A DNA stretch of 64,000 nucleotides from Polaromonas sp. (lineage in GTDB: Bacteria; Pseudomonadota; Gammaproteobacteria; Burkholderiales; Burkholderiaceae_C). Numbering within the stretch: the stretch's first letter is position 1; every line of letters begins with the position of its first letter. Position numbers and translations under genes: made by a program. The stretch is taken from positions 1 through 64,000 of the forward strand of contig JAQGLT010000129.1 of the NCBI GenBank assembly GCA_028292745.1, read 5' to 3'. A model generated the notes under the pieces. The model saw only the letters and a list, made by a program, of their open reading frames with translations, was not told the DNA's origin and did not search any database. Below, one piece after another: positions 17,790 to 27,464 of this stretch.

Positions 17790-17920
17790 GAATCTTTACT
17801 TTTTCTGATGGAGTGGGTGAAGGAAAGCCATGGCGCCGTCATCACCGCCATGCAGACGCCGATGACCGCCATGCGCACACTCTACACCGCAGCCGGCGCC
17901 GGTTCGCGCCACGCATGGAT

Positions 17921-18874
17921 TTAGCGCGACTGCGAACGCTCCAGAAGGGCCTGCCGGGTGGCGGGACGATTCAGCTGCTGCAGCCACCACTGCAGGGCGC
18001 GACCCTCGGCGCCCGTTTCCTGGCGGCGCCAGACATAGCGCATCGGCACGACGCGGGTGGCGCGCTGCATCTGCTTTTCCACCAGCTGGCCGGCAACGAT
18101 ATGCGGGCGCGCCAGGTACTCGGGCAAGAAGCCGCCGCCCAGGCCGCGCAGCTGGGCATCGAGTTTTTGCCGCATGCTAGGCACGGTGAAAACGTCCTGG
18201 CCGCCGAGCAGGCCGCTGCTCACGCCGCTGCCCCGCTGCACCGAGTCGGCGACCGCCACCGCGCGGTGCTGCATGAGCAGCGCATCGGAAACCGGCTCGG
18301 GGGCCTGCGCCAGCGGGTGGTGCGGCGCCACCGCATAGACAAATTCGATGCTGCCCAGCGGCTTGCTTTGCACCGATGCCTGCGGCGCCGGCTCCAGGGC
18401 CACGCCGATGGCCAGGTCGGCCTGGCCCGACGTCAGCGCTTCCAGCGTGCCCGACAGCGTTTCCTCGCGAAGCCTGAGCCGGGTGGGCGGGTTCATCGCA
18501 AAAAAGGCCTCGCACAGCTCCATCACGGTGGTGCGCGAGATGGCGCTGTCCACGGCCAGCGTGAGCTGCGGCTCCCAGCCGGTGGCCACGCGCTTGACGC
18601 GGTTGGCCACCGCATCGAGTTCAAGCAGGAGGCGGTTGCCTTCCCGCAGCAGCTCATGGCCTGCCGGTGTCAGCCTGGCCTGGCGCGACGAGCGATCGAA
18701 CAGCAGCACGTCGAGCGCGTCCTCCACCTGGCGGATGCGGTAGGTCAGGGCGCTGGGCACGACGCCCATTTCGCGTGCCGCCGCTGCCATGCTGCCGGTG
18801 CGGTGCACCGCGTCAATCAGCGCAATGACTTCTGGCGTGAGCGCATCCCGTACCGGGTTTTTGATGGTTGGCAT
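17921..18874 (-). CDS. LysR-family transcriptional regulator
   Basis: A 317-residue LysR-type regulator with an N-terminal winged helix-turn-helix (about 13-72, SMAAAAREMGVVPSALTYRIRQVEDAL) and a C-terminal periplasmic-binding-protein-like effector domain. It is divergent from the pirin gene across a 108-bp spacer with a perfect 15-bp palindrome, the usual layout of a LysR regulator controlling its neighbour. The inducer is unknown; the target genes suggest quinones or electrophiles. Confidence 0.93.
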   Translation of the reverse strand: MPTIKNPVRDALTPEVIALIDAVHRTGSMAAAAREMGVVPSALTYRIRQVEDALDVLLFDRSSRQARLTPAGHELLREGNRLLLELDAVANRVKRVATGWEPQLTLAVDSAISRTTVMELCEAFFAMNPPTRLRLREETLSGTLEALTSGQADLAIGVALEPAPQASVQSKPLGSIEFVYAVAPHHPLAQAPEPVSDALLMQHRAVAVADSVQRGSGVSSGLLGGQDVFTVPSMRQKLDAQLRGLGGGFLPEYLARPHIVAGQLVEKQMQRATRVVPMRYVWRRQETGAEGRALQWWLQQLNRPATRQALLERSQSR

Positions 18875-18882
18875 GATAAAAG

Positions 18883-18897
18883 TTCAAATATTTTGAA
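18883..18897. promoter_or_regulatory. Candidate LysR operator (15-bp palindrome)
   Basis: TTCAAA-TAT-TTTGAA is a perfect palindrome in the lysR-pirin spacer, 9 bp from the lysR start. It contains the T-N11-A pattern of LysR boxes and is AT-rich in a GC-rich region. The role is inferred. Confidence 0.65.
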
Positions 18898-18982
18898 TGA
18901 TGCCATCAATCGCGCGCAACGATGGGAAGGTGCGCCGGCCCTAAAGTCCAGGCATGGCAACACACACCGAAAGGAGCATTTC

Positions 18983-19684
18983 ATGATGACACTGCGACTC
19001 TCCAGCGAACGCGGCTATGCCGACCATGGCTGGCTCAAGTCCTTCCATTCTTTTTCATTCGCCGGCTACTACGATCCGGCGCACATGGGCTTCGGCAACC
19101 TGCGCGTCATCAACGAAGACCGCGTTGCCGCCGGCCGGGGCTTTGGCACCCACGGGCACCGCGACATGGAAATCATCAGCTATGTTCTGAGCGGCGAGCT
19201 GGCGCACAAGGACAGCCTGGGCAACGTCAAGGGCATTCCGCCCGGCGATGTGCAGCGCATGAGCGCGGGCACCGGGGTGCAGCACAGCGAGTTCAACCAT
19301 GCCGACGGCCAGACCACGCATTTCCTGCAGATATGGATTGAGCCCAACGTGGTGGGCATAACGCCCAGCTATGAGCAAAAGGCATTTCCCGATGCTGAAA
19401 AGCGCGGCGTGCTGCGGCTGGTGGCCTCGCCCGACGGTGCGCAAGGCTCGGTGCTGGTGCATGCGGATGCCCGGCTGTATGCGGGACTTCTGGATGGCGC
19501 CGAAGCCGTCACGCTCCCGCTCGATACCCGCCGCAAGACCTATGTGCATCTGGTTCGCGGGCAGCTGCAGGTGAACGGCCAAGTGCTGAACACCGGCGAC
19601 GCAGCGGCGCTGCAATCTGAAAGCCAGCTCCAGCTGACGCAGGGGCAGTCTGCCGAAGTGCTGGTGTTCGACCTGGCAGCCTGA
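18983..19684 (+). CDS. Pirin family protein (first copy)
   Basis: A 233-residue bicupin of the pirin/YhaK type. The metal-site motif THGHRDMEI and the second-half QHSEFN are present in the N-terminal cupin. Bacterial pirins of this type (YhhW) have quercetinase activity in vitro. The start ATG at 18983 has AAGGAG 6 bp upstream; the much longer open frame to the left is an artefact. It is the first gene after the LysR palindrome and is followed by doxX, a flavodoxin and a second pirin. Confidence 0.93.
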   Translation: MMTLRLSSERGYADHGWLKSFHSFSFAGYYDPAHMGFGNLRVINEDRVAAGRGFGTHGHRDMEIISYVLSGELAHKDSLGNVKGIPPGDVQRMSAGTGVQHSEFNHADGQTTHFLQIWIEPNVVGITPSYEQKAFPDAEKRGVLRLVASPDGAQGSVLVHADARLYAGLLDGAEAVTLPLDTRRKTYVHLVRGQLQVNGQVLNTGDAAALQSESQLQLTQGQSAEVLVFDLAA

Positions 19685-19807
19685 AAGCCGCGCCGAATCC
19701 GCCAGGAAGCGGCATGAAAATGCACGGGCGTTTTGTGCTTGCCCCGGCTATTTTTTTCCTTCATCATTGCCCGTTGCTTTTATTTTTATAACTTAAGGAT
19801 TGCCCTC

Positions 19808-20221
19808 ATGTTCACGTCTTTGCAAAATCCCCTCTCGCTGGTCGGCCGCCTGTTGCTGGCGCTGCTGTTTGTGCCTGCCGGCTTCGGCAAGATCACCGGC
19901 TTTGCCGGAACGGCCGGCTACATCGCCTCCAAGGGCGTGCCGTTTCCCGAACTGGCGGCGGCGGCGGCCATTGGTGTCGAACTCGGGCTGGGCATGCTGC
20001 TGGTGATCGGCTGGCAGACGCGCTGGGCGGCGCTGGGGATTGCCTTTTTCACCGTGGTCATTTCCTTTATCTTTCACAATTTCTGGGCGGTGCCGGCCGA
20101 CCAGGTGATGCAGCAGCAGCAAGCCTTTTTCAAGAATATCGCCGTGGTGGGCGGGCTGCTCACCGTGGCGGCCTGGGGTCCGGGCGCCTGGAGTTTCGAC
20201 GGCAACCGGCGTGATGCATGA
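19808..20221 (+). CDS. DoxX family membrane protein
   Basis: A 137-residue integral membrane protein with four hydrophobic helices and the DoxX pattern GRLLLALLFVPAGFGKITGF at its start. ATG 19808 has AAGGA upstream. DoxX proteins are small quinone- or redox-linked membrane proteins of unclear activity, and here it lies between pirin and a flavodoxin. Its stop overlaps the start of the flavodoxin gene (ATGA), so translation is coupled. Confidence 0.9.
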   Translation: MFTSLQNPLSLVGRLLLALLFVPAGFGKITGFAGTAGYIASKGVPFPELAAAAAIGVELGLGMLLVIGWQTRWAALGIAFFTVVISFIFHNFWAVPADQVMQQQQAFFKNIAVVGGLLTVAAWGPGAWSFDGNRRDA

Positions 20222-20799
20222 TGGCGGGCAGCAGTCCTGAAAACGAGCCAGTCATCGCCGTGATCTACCACTCGGGCTATGGCCATACCCAGCGCATGGC
20301 GCAGGCCGTTGCCGCCGGGGCGGGCGCCGGGCTCATCGCCATCGACCCGGACGGCAATCTGCCCGAAGGCGGCTGGGAAATGCTCGCAGCCGCCGACGCC
20401 ATCATCCTGGGTTCACCCACCTACATGGGCAGCGTCAGCTGGCAATTCAAGAAATTTGCCGATGCGTCATCCAAAGCCTGGTACAGCGGGGCCTGGAAAG
20501 ACAAGCTGTTTGCCGGTTTCACCAACAGCGCGGCGCTCAACGGCGACAAATTGTCAACGCTCAACTACCTGTTCACGCTGGCCATGCAGCACGGCGGCAT
20601 CTGGATCAGCCAGGGCCTCATGCCCAGCAACAGCAAGGCCGCGCAGCGCAACGACGCGAATTACCTGGGTTCCTACAGCGGCGCCATTGCCCAGTCGCCC
20701 GTGGATGCCGGCGCCGGGGAGATGGCAGCAGGCGACCTGGAAACCGCCCGCAGCCTCGGCGAGCGGGTGGCTGATGTGGCGAGCCGATTCCGGCGCTGA
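20218..20799 (+). CDS. Flavodoxin-fold NAD(P)H-dependent oxidoreductase (WrbA-like)
   Basis: A 193-residue flavodoxin-type protein. The FMN phosphate loop YHSGYGHTQRMA lies near residue 15, and SPTYMGSVSWQFKKF and GFTNSAALNGDK supply the other FMN contacts. The pattern is that of WrbA-type NAD(P)H:quinone oxidoreductases, which reduce quinones by two electrons. It overlaps doxX by 4 bp, and a pirin gene follows 53 bp later, so the four genes form one unit. Confidence 0.9.
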   Translation: MMAGSSPENEPVIAVIYHSGYGHTQRMAQAVAAGAGAGLIAIDPDGNLPEGGWEMLAAADAIILGSPTYMGSVSWQFKKFADASSKAWYSGAWKDKLFAGFTNSAALNGDKLSTLNYLFTLAMQHGGIWISQGLMPSNSKAAQRNDANYLGSYSGAIAQSPVDAGAGEMAAGDLETARSLGERVADVASRFRR

Positions 20800-20852
20800 G
20801 ATCTTGGGCCGGTTCGTGGCTGGGCAAGGCGCCAATCTTCAAGGAGTCAAGC

Positions 20853-21758
20853 ATGGGCATTCAACTTACCCTGACCGGAAGCGGCAAGGACCTGGGCGGC
20901 GGCTTCACGGTGCTGCGCCTGCTGCCGGCGGCACAGCGGCAATCGGTCGGGCCGTTTGTGTTTTTCGACCACTTCGGCCCGCTTGCCGTGCAGCCGGGGG
21001 CCAACCATGATGTGCGGCCCCATCCGCACATCGGGCTGGCGACGGTGACGTATCTGTTCGACGGCGCCATGATGCACCGCGACAGCCTGGGCTCGGTCCA
21101 GCGCATCGAACCGGGCGCCATCAACTGGATGACGGCCGGGCGCGGCATCGTGCATTCGGAGCGGGCGCCCGATGACCTCAAGGCCAAAGCCTATCTGCAG
21201 CACGGCCTGCAGCTGTGGGCGGCGCTGCCGCAGGCCCATGAGGAAACAGCGCCCGAGTTCACCCATACGCCTGCCTCGGCGATCCCGGTGCTTTTGCGGG
21301 ACGGGGCCCAGGTGCGGGTGCTGATCGGCGAGGCGTTCGGGCAGACTTCGCCGGTACAAACATTCTCGAAGACGGTTTATCTGGACATTCAGCTGGCTGC
21401 GGGCTCGCGCCTGAGCCTGCCGCCGCTGGCCGAGGAACTGGCGATCTATGCGGTTGAAGGTACGCTTCAAGTGGACGGCCAGCCTCTTGCGGAGCGCACC
21501 CTGGCCATCCTGGCGCCGGGCATGGCAACGCAGATCAGCGTGGACGCGCCAGCCCGAATCGCGGTGATCGGCGGCGAACCGCTCGATGGGCGCCGTTTTA
21601 TCTGGTGGAATTTTGTCTCCAGCCGCAAGGAGCGCATTGTTCAGGCGGGCGACGATTGGGAAGCGCAGAAAATGGGCCAGGTCGCAGGCGAAACCGAGTT
21701 CATCCCCTTGCCCGCACGCCAGCCGCAGCCCCGACCACCGGAGCCGCCCTACCTCTGA
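20853..21758 (+). CDS. Pirin family protein (second copy, longer)
   Basis: A 301-residue pirin with the N-terminal cupin motif VRPHPHIGLATVTYLF and GIVHSER, then a Pirin_C domain (about 170-275). It differs clearly from the first pirin of the operon, so this is not a recent duplication. An AAGGAG site lies before the ATG. Its 3' end overlaps the convergent egtB end by 10 bp. Confidence 0.93.
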   Translation: MGIQLTLTGSGKDLGGGFTVLRLLPAAQRQSVGPFVFFDHFGPLAVQPGANHDVRPHPHIGLATVTYLFDGAMMHRDSLGSVQRIEPGAINWMTAGRGIVHSERAPDDLKAKAYLQHGLQLWAALPQAHEETAPEFTHTPASAIPVLLRDGAQVRVLIGEAFGQTSPVQTFSKTVYLDIQLAAGSRLSLPPLAEELAIYAVEGTLQVDGQPLAERTLAILAPGMATQISVDAPARIAVIGGEPLDGRRFIWWNFVSSRKERIVQAGDDWEAQKMGQVAGETEFIPLPARQPQPRPPEPPYL

Positions 21759-23062
21759 GCGTCGCGCGCCAGCCGCAAGCCGCTGAACTGCCACTGCGCA
21801 TCGGGTGGGAAAAAATTGCGGTAGCTGGCGCGGATGTGGCTTTGCGGCGTGGCGCAGGAACCGCCCCGCAGCACGAACTGATTGCACATGAACTTGCCGT
21901 TGTACTCGCCGGCCAGGCCTTCCCAGGGCTGGTAGCCGGGGTAGGGGCTGTAGCTGGACTGCGTCCATTCCCACACGTCGCCCAGCATCTGGGCCGGTGC
22001 TTCCGGGCTGGCGCGTTGCTGGGGCAAGGGGTGGTAGGCGGCCGCCTCGACAAAGTTTCCTGATGCCGACCTGGCGCCCGGCAGCAGGCGTGCGGCCAGT
22101 TCCCATTCAAATTCGGTCGGCAACCGTGCCCCGGCCCAGCGGGCCAGCGCATCGGCTTCGAAATAGCTGAGGTGGCAGGCCGGCGTGTTCGGGTCAACCT
22201 CCAGCAGGCCCTGCAGGGTGAAGTGGCTGTAGCCGCCGGCATCGCCCTGCCAGTACAGCGGCATTTCGTGCCGGCCTGCCTGGACCCAGTCCCAGCCCAT
22301 CGACAGCCACAACCCGGGCCGCCGATAGCCCTGGTCGGCCATGAATTCCATCACGTCGCCGTTGGTGACCAGCCGGCTGCCCAGCTCGAACGGGGCCACA
22401 TAGGCCGGATGGCGCGGCGTTTCATTGTCGAATGCAAACTCGCCATCCACCGCCGCGTCAAAGCCATGCGCGATCAGCCCGCCCTCGTAGCGGTGCCAAC
22501 GCAGCGCTTGCGGCGCGGTGCTGGCCAGCGGCCAGCGGCATGCATAGGCCGGGCGTTGCGGGTTGAAAGACAGCGCGTGCTGGATGTCGGTCAGCAGGAG
22601 TTCCTGGTGCTGCTGCTCATGCTGCAGCCCCAGCTCGACAAGCCGGGGCAGTTCAGCCTGGTCCGCGCCGGCAGCCTTGCAGAGCAGCGCCAGCACACGC
22701 GCATCGACCTGCGCCCGGTAGGCGAGCACGTCCTGCAGCGACGGGCGGCTGATGAGGCCGCGCTGGGGGCGGGGGTATTGGTCGCCCACGCCGTTGTAAT
22801 AGCTGTTGAACAGCGTGCGAAAGCTGGCGTCGAACGGCTTGAAGCCCGGCTCGAAGCGTTCCAGCACGAAAGTCTCGAAAAACCAGGTCAGGTGCGCCAG
22901 ATGCCATTTGGCGGGGCTGGCGTCCGGCATCGACTGGAGCTGGCAGTCTTCTGCGCTCAGCGGCTCGATCAGCCGCTCGGTCTGGGCGCGCACCTGCGCA
23001 AAGCGAAGCGCCAGCAGCGATGCCGGCACCGGGTCGATGCGCGCGTTGGGGGAAGGGGGCAT
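21749..23062 (-). CDS. egtB: Ergothioneine biosynthesis protein EgtB-like (iron-dependent sulfoxide synthase)
   Basis: A 437-residue protein with an N-terminal DinB-like domain carrying the iron-site residues (HLTWFFE and QHEQQHQE) and a C-terminal formylglycine-generating-enzyme fold (ARLPTEFEWE, GDVWEW, VLRGGSC). EgtB joins a thiol donor to hercynine with O2. ATG 23062 is chosen because a longer frame would run into trhO. The histidine methyltransferase gene egtD is not adjacent, so the full pathway cannot be confirmed here. Confidence 0.9.
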   Translation of the reverse strand: MPPSPNARIDPVPASLLALRFAQVRAQTERLIEPLSAEDCQLQSMPDASPAKWHLAHLTWFFETFVLERFEPGFKPFDASFRTLFNSYYNGVGDQYPRPQRGLISRPSLQDVLAYRAQVDARVLALLCKAAGADQAELPRLVELGLQHEQQHQELLLTDIQHALSFNPQRPAYACRWPLASTAPQALRWHRYEGGLIAHGFDAAVDGEFAFDNETPRHPAYVAPFELGSRLVTNGDVMEFMADQGYRRPGLWLSMGWDWVQAGRHEMPLYWQGDAGGYSHFTLQGLLEVDPNTPACHLSYFEADALARWAGARLPTEFEWELAARLLPGARSASGNFVEAAAYHPLPQQRASPEAPAQMLGDVWEWTQSSYSPYPGYQPWEGLAGEYNGKFMCNQFVLRGGSCATPQSHIRASYRNFFPPDAQWQFSGLRLARDAQR

Positions 23063-23072
23063 GGCGAGGCAG

Positions 23073-23867
23073 TCAACTTGGGGATGCCAAGCTTCCCACG
23101 CCAGGCGCGGGCTGGCTGTCAGACGATGCGCCAACATTCACATGGGGCTGCAGGTCGGCATCCACGGCCCGGCGGTCGTCAAACACAAAGCATTTGCCGT
23201 CGAAGTGGGCCTGGCCGCATTCCTCGAAATACTTCAAGATGCCGCCGTCGAGCTGGTAGACATTCGGCAGCCCGGCCTCGCGCAGGTAAATCGCCGCTTT
23301 CTCGCAGCGGATGCCGCCGGTGCAAAAGCTCACCACGGTCTTGCCCGCCAGCGCGTCCAGATTCGCCTGCATCGCCTGCGGAAATTCGGTGAACTTGGCA
23401 ATTCGCCAGTCGATGGCGTTGTTGAAAGTGCCCATCTCGACTTCAAACACATTGCGGGTATCCAGCGTCACCACCGGCTGGCCGGCATCGTCATGCCCGC
23501 TGTCGAGCCAGCGCTTGAGCGTCGCCGCATCCACCGCCGGCGCGCGCCCGGCCGAAGGCTGAATCGCCGGGTGGTTCATCCGAATGATTTCGGGTTTGAC
23601 CTTGACCAGCAGTTTGCGAAACGGCTGCGCGGCGGACCGGCTTTCCTTGGCCTGGAGATCCGCAAAGCGGCTGTCGGTGCGAAGCCATGCCAAAAAATCA
23701 TGAATGGCGCTGCTCTCAGCGGCCAGGAAGAGGTTGATGCCTTCTTCGGCCAGCAGCACGGTGCCTTTGATGGCGCGTGCTGCCAATGCCTCGCGCACCG
23801 CTGCCTTCAACTCCGGCAGCTTGTCCAGCGCTACAAACTTGTAGGCTGCAATATTCAAAATTTGCAT
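23073..23867 (-). CDS. trhO: tRNA uridine(34) hydroxylase TrhO (rhodanese family)
   Basis: A 264-residue protein of the TrhO/YceA type, which hydroxylates U34 of tRNA with O2 in the cmo5U/mcmo5U pathway. An N-terminal ferredoxin-like domain (MQILNIAAYKF start) is followed by a rhodanese domain with the Cys loop FCTGGIRCEKA. The ATG at 23867 fits the family. It is transcribed with egtB (10 bp gap) and is divergent from dnaE, 76 bp away. Confidence 0.93.
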   Translation of the reverse strand: MQILNIAAYKFVALDKLPELKAAVREALAARAIKGTVLLAEEGINLFLAAESSAIHDFLAWLRTDSRFADLQAKESRSAAQPFRKLLVKVKPEIIRMNHPAIQPSAGRAPAVDAATLKRWLDSGHDDAGQPVVTLDTRNVFEVEMGTFNNAIDWRIAKFTEFPQAMQANLDALAGKTVVSFCTGGIRCEKAAIYLREAGLPNVYQLDGGILKYFEECGQAHFDGKCFVFDDRRAVDADLQPHVNVGASSDSQPAPGVGSLASPS

Positions 23868-23943
23868 GATGCTAAGGATTGTAGGCAGGCGATTTTGACA
23901 AGCCCCGGCAAGCGGCGAAAGCCCGCGGGGGCCGCCGCCTAAA

Positions 23944-26900
23944 ATGAAATCCATGTTTGTCCATTTAAGAATCCACACCGAATTTTCAGTCGTTGACGGC
24001 ACCAACCGCATTGATGAAATCGTCGAATCCGCCGCCGCCGACGGGCAGCCCGCGCTGGCCATCACCGACCTGAGCAACCTGTTCGGGACCGTGAAGTTTT
24101 ACAAGGAAGGGCGCGGCGCGGGGATCAAGCCATTGATCGGCGCGGACATCTGGCTGGAGGCGCCCGGCAAGGAGGCCGGCGCGCCGGCGTCCCGCCTGCT
24201 GCTGCTGGTGCAGAACAACCGGGGCTACCTCAACCTGTGCGAGCTGCTCACCCGTGCCTGGACCAAGAACGTGGTGCGCGATCAGGCCGTCGTCAAGCTC
24301 CAGTGGCTTGAAGAACTCAATGAAGGCCTGATTGCCCTCTCGGGCGCGCAGGGCGGCGCCGTGGGCCAGGCGCTGGTGCAGGGCGACAGCGCACGCGCGA
24401 AAGACTGCGCCCTTCATTTGGCAGGCATGTTTCCGAACCGCTTTTACCTGGAGCTGCAGCGCGCCGGCCGCCCGGAGGACGAGCGCCATGTCATCGCCTC
24501 GGTACAGCTGGCGGCGCGGCTGCAGCTGCCGGTGGTGGCAACCCACCCGGTCCAGTTTTTGACCTACGACGACTACGAGGCGCATGAAGCGCGGGTGTGC
24601 ATTTCGGAAGGCGAGATTCTGGGCAATGCCCGCCGGGTGCGCAAGTTCACCCGGGAGCAGTATTTCAAGTCGTCCGAGCAGATGGCCGGGCTGTTTGCCG
24701 ACCTGCCGTCGGCGCTGGCCAACACGCTGGAAATCGCCACGCGCTGCAACCTTTTGCTGGTGCTGGACAAGCCGATGCTGCCCGATTTTCCGACGCCCGA
24801 GGTCGATGGCGTGCGCCTGCCGATCGATGCCTATTTTCGCCATGCGTCTTTCGAGGGGCTGGAGGAGCGGCTGGCGCATCTCTACCGCGATCAGGCGCTG
24901 CGGGACAACAAGCGGCCGGTCTATGTGGCGCGGCTGGAGTTCGAGATCAACACGATTTTGAACATGGGCTTTCCGGGCTATTTCCTGATCGTGAGCGATT
25001 TCATCAAGTGGGCCAAGGCCAACCGCTGCCCGGTCGGGCCGGGCCGTGGCTCGGGCGCCGGTTCGCTGGTGGCCTATGCGCTGAAGATCACCGACCTGGA
25101 CCCGCTGCAGTACAACCTGCTGTTCGAGCGGTTTCTGAACCCGGAGCGGGTGTCGATGCCCGACTTCGACATCGACTTTTGCCAGCAGAACCGCGACCGC
25201 GTGATCGATTACGTGAAAGACAAGTACGGCCATGAAGCGGTCAGCCAGATCGTGACCTTCGGCACCATGGCCGCGCGCGCGGCAATCCGCGATGTCGGCC
25301 GGGTGCTGGATTTCCCTTACGGTTTTTGCGACGGCATTTCCAAGCTGATACCCAACAAGCCCGGCCAGGCGGTCACGCTGCAGCTGCCGCCGCCCGAGGC
25401 GCAGCGAAACGGCAAGCTGGTCTATGCCCTGGAAGCCGAACCGATTCTGGCCGAGCGCGAAGCCAAGGAAGAGGACGTGCGCACCCTGCTGGAGCTGGCG
25501 CGCAAGCTCGAAGGCCTGACCCGCAACGTCGGCATGCACGCGGGCGGCGTGCTGATCGCGCCGGGCAAGCTGACCGATTTTTGCCCCCTCTATGCCCAGC
25601 CGGGCAGCGGCTCGGCGGTCAGCCAGTTCGACAAGGACGATGTCGAGGCGATCGGCCTGGTGAAGTTCGACTTTTTGGGCCTGGCGACGCTGACCATTCT
25701 GGAGATTGCCCGCGAGTTCATCATCCAGCGCTATCCGGCGCAAAAAGACTTCAGCTTCGAGAACCTGCCGCTGGACGACAAGCGGGTCTATGCGCTGTTC
25801 GGCCGGGGCGAAACCGAAGCCGTGTTCCAGTTTGAAAGTATCGGCATGCAGCGCATGCTCAAGGACGCCCGGCCCGACCGCCTGGAAGACCTGATCGCGA
25901 TGAACGCGCTCTACCGGCCCGGCCCGATGGAGCTGATCCCGACCTACATCGCCCGCAAGCAGGGCAAGGAAGTGCCCGAATACCCGGACCCGCGCGTCAA
26001 GGCCATCCTGGAAGAAACCTACGGCATCATGGTCTACCAGGAGCAGGTGATGCAGACCGCGCAGATCCTGGGCGGCTACTCGCTCGGCGGCGCCGACATG
26101 CTGCGCCGCGCCATGGGCAAGAAAAAGAAGGAGGAGATGGACGCCCAGCGCGAGGTGTTCCGCAAGGGCGCGGGCGAGGGCGGCTTGAGTCAGGAAAAGG
26201 CCGACGAGGTGTTCGACCTGATGGAAAAATTCGCGGGCTACGGCTTCAACAAGTCGCACTCCGCCGCCTATGCCCTGCTGGCTTACCACACCGCCTGGCT
26301 CAAGGTGCATTACCCGGCCGAGTTTTTCGCGGCCAACATGACAGTGGAAATGGACGACACCGACAAGCTCAAGATCCTGTTCGGCGATGCGCTGAAGATG
26401 GGTCTGACCTTCGAGGTGCCCGATGTGAACCGGGGCGACTACCGGTTCGAGCCGATCACTGCCCAATCGGTGCGCTACGGCCTGGGCGCGATCAAGGGCA
26501 CCGGCCAGCAGGCGATCACCGCCATCGTGGCGGCCCGCAAGGAGGGCGGGCCGTTCACCTCGCTGTACGACTTTTGCGTGCGGGTGGACCGCAGCAAGAT
26601 GAACAAACGCACGGTCGAGGCGCTCATCAAGGGCGGCGCTTTTGACAATGTGCATGAAAACCGGGCCGCGCTGCTCGGCTCGGTCGAGCGCGCGTTTGAA
26701 TTCGCCGCGGCAACGCAGGCCAACGCCAACCAGGGCGGGCTGTTCGACATGTCCGACTCGCATGCGGCCAGCACGCAGGAGCCGCCCCTGGTGGAGGCCG
26801 CGCCTTTCGGCGTCAAGGCGCGGCTGGTGCTGGAGAAAACCGCCATCGGGTTTTACCTGTCGGGCCATCTGTTCGACGAGGTGGCCCAGGAGGTGCGGCA

Positions 26901-27462
26901 GTTCGCCAAACGCAAGATCGACGACCTGATCGATTCGCGCGAACCCCAGCTGCTGGCGGGCATCGTGACCGACCTGCGCATCATCAACGGCAACCGCGGC
27001 AAGCTGATCATCTTCAAGCTGGACGACAAGACCGATGCGCTCGAAAGCTCGGTCGATGAAGGCATCTTCAACACCTACCGCAACCTGCTCAAGGACGACG
27101 AGCTGGTGATCGTGCAGGGAACACTGCAGGGCGCGTCCGAGCGCTTTGGCCGCCGCTTCAAGGTCACGCAGGTCTGGGATCTGGAAACCGCCCGGTGCCG
27201 GTTCGGCAAATACCTGCGCGTGGCGGTGAACGGCACGGCGCCCGATATTTCAAGGCTGGTCAGGGACTTTCCGCCCCGCCCGGACCCCCTGGACCAGCAG
27301 GCGTCGAGCCGCGGTCTGCCGGTGCGCCTGAGCTTGCGCCGCAGCACTGCGACAGCCGAGATTCACCTGGGCGAAGCCGCCCGGTTTTTTCCGACCGATG
27401 CCGCGCTTGCCAGTTGGATGGCGCAGGCCGACAAAGGGCTGGCAAAGATCGTTTATGAGTGA
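23944..27462 (+). CDS. dnaE: DNA polymerase III subunit alpha
   Basis: A 1172-residue replicative polymerase subunit. In order it has a PHP domain (HTEFSVVDGTNR at the N-terminus), the polymerase palm with VGPGRGSGAGSL and the catalytic PDFDIDF, a helix-hairpin-helix region (GYGFNKSHSAAYA), and a C-terminal OB-fold with RFGRRFKV. The length is typical of proteobacterial DnaE. Very long antisense frames across it are artefacts of high GC. Confidence 0.97.
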   Translation: MKSMFVHLRIHTEFSVVDGTNRIDEIVESAAADGQPALAITDLSNLFGTVKFYKEGRGAGIKPLIGADIWLEAPGKEAGAPASRLLLLVQNNRGYLNLCELLTRAWTKNVVRDQAVVKLQWLEELNEGLIALSGAQGGAVGQALVQGDSARAKDCALHLAGMFPNRFYLELQRAGRPEDERHVIASVQLAARLQLPVVATHPVQFLTYDDYEAHEARVCISEGEILGNARRVRKFTREQYFKSSEQMAGLFADLPSALANTLEIATRCNLLLVLDKPMLPDFPTPEVDGVRLPIDAYFRHASFEGLEERLAHLYRDQALRDNKRPVYVARLEFEINTILNMGFPGYFLIVSDFIKWAKANRCPVGPGRGSGAGSLVAYALKITDLDPLQYNLLFERFLNPERVSMPDFDIDFCQQNRDRVIDYVKDKYGHEAVSQIVTFGTMAARAAIRDVGRVLDFPYGFCDGISKLIPNKPGQAVTLQLPPPEAQRNGKLVYALEAEPILAEREAKEEDVRTLLELARKLEGLTRNVGMHAGGVLIAPGKLTDFCPLYAQPGSGSAVSQFDKDDVEAIGLVKFDFLGLATLTILEIAREFIIQRYPAQKDFSFENLPLDDKRVYALFGRGETEAVFQFESIGMQRMLKDARPDRLEDLIAMNALYRPGPMELIPTYIARKQGKEVPEYPDPRVKAILEETYGIMVYQEQVMQTAQILGGYSLGGADMLRRAMGKKKKEEMDAQREVFRKGAGEGGLSQEKADEVFDLMEKFAGYGFNKSHSAAYALLAYHTAWLKVHYPAEFFAANMTVEMDDTDKLKILFGDALKMGLTFEVPDVNRGDYRFEPITAQSVRYGLGAIKGTGQQAITAIVAARKEGGPFTSLYDFCVRVDRSKMNKRTVEALIKGGAFDNVHENRAALLGSVERAFEFAAATQANANQGGLFDMSDSHAASTQEPPLVEAAPFGVKARLVLEKTAIGFYLSGHLFDEVAQEVRQFAKRKIDDLIDSREPQLLAGIVTDLRIINGNRGKLIIFKLDDKTDALESSVDEGIFNTYRNLLKDDELVIVQGTLQGASERFGRRFKVTQVWDLETARCRFGKYLRVAVNGTAPDISRLVRDFPPRPDPLDQQASSRGLPVRLSLRRSTATAEIHLGEAARFFPTDAALASWMAQADKGLAKIVYE

Positions 27463-27464
27463 AA

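Noticed and set aside
17813-18982. A long open frame extending the first pirin to 623 aa
   Set aside because: It is antisense to the LysR gene; the ATG at 18983 has the ribosome binding site and the pirin homology.
23986-26868. A 960-aa open frame on the minus strand of dnaE
   Set aside because: It is an antisense frame in GC-rich coding DNA without family motifs.
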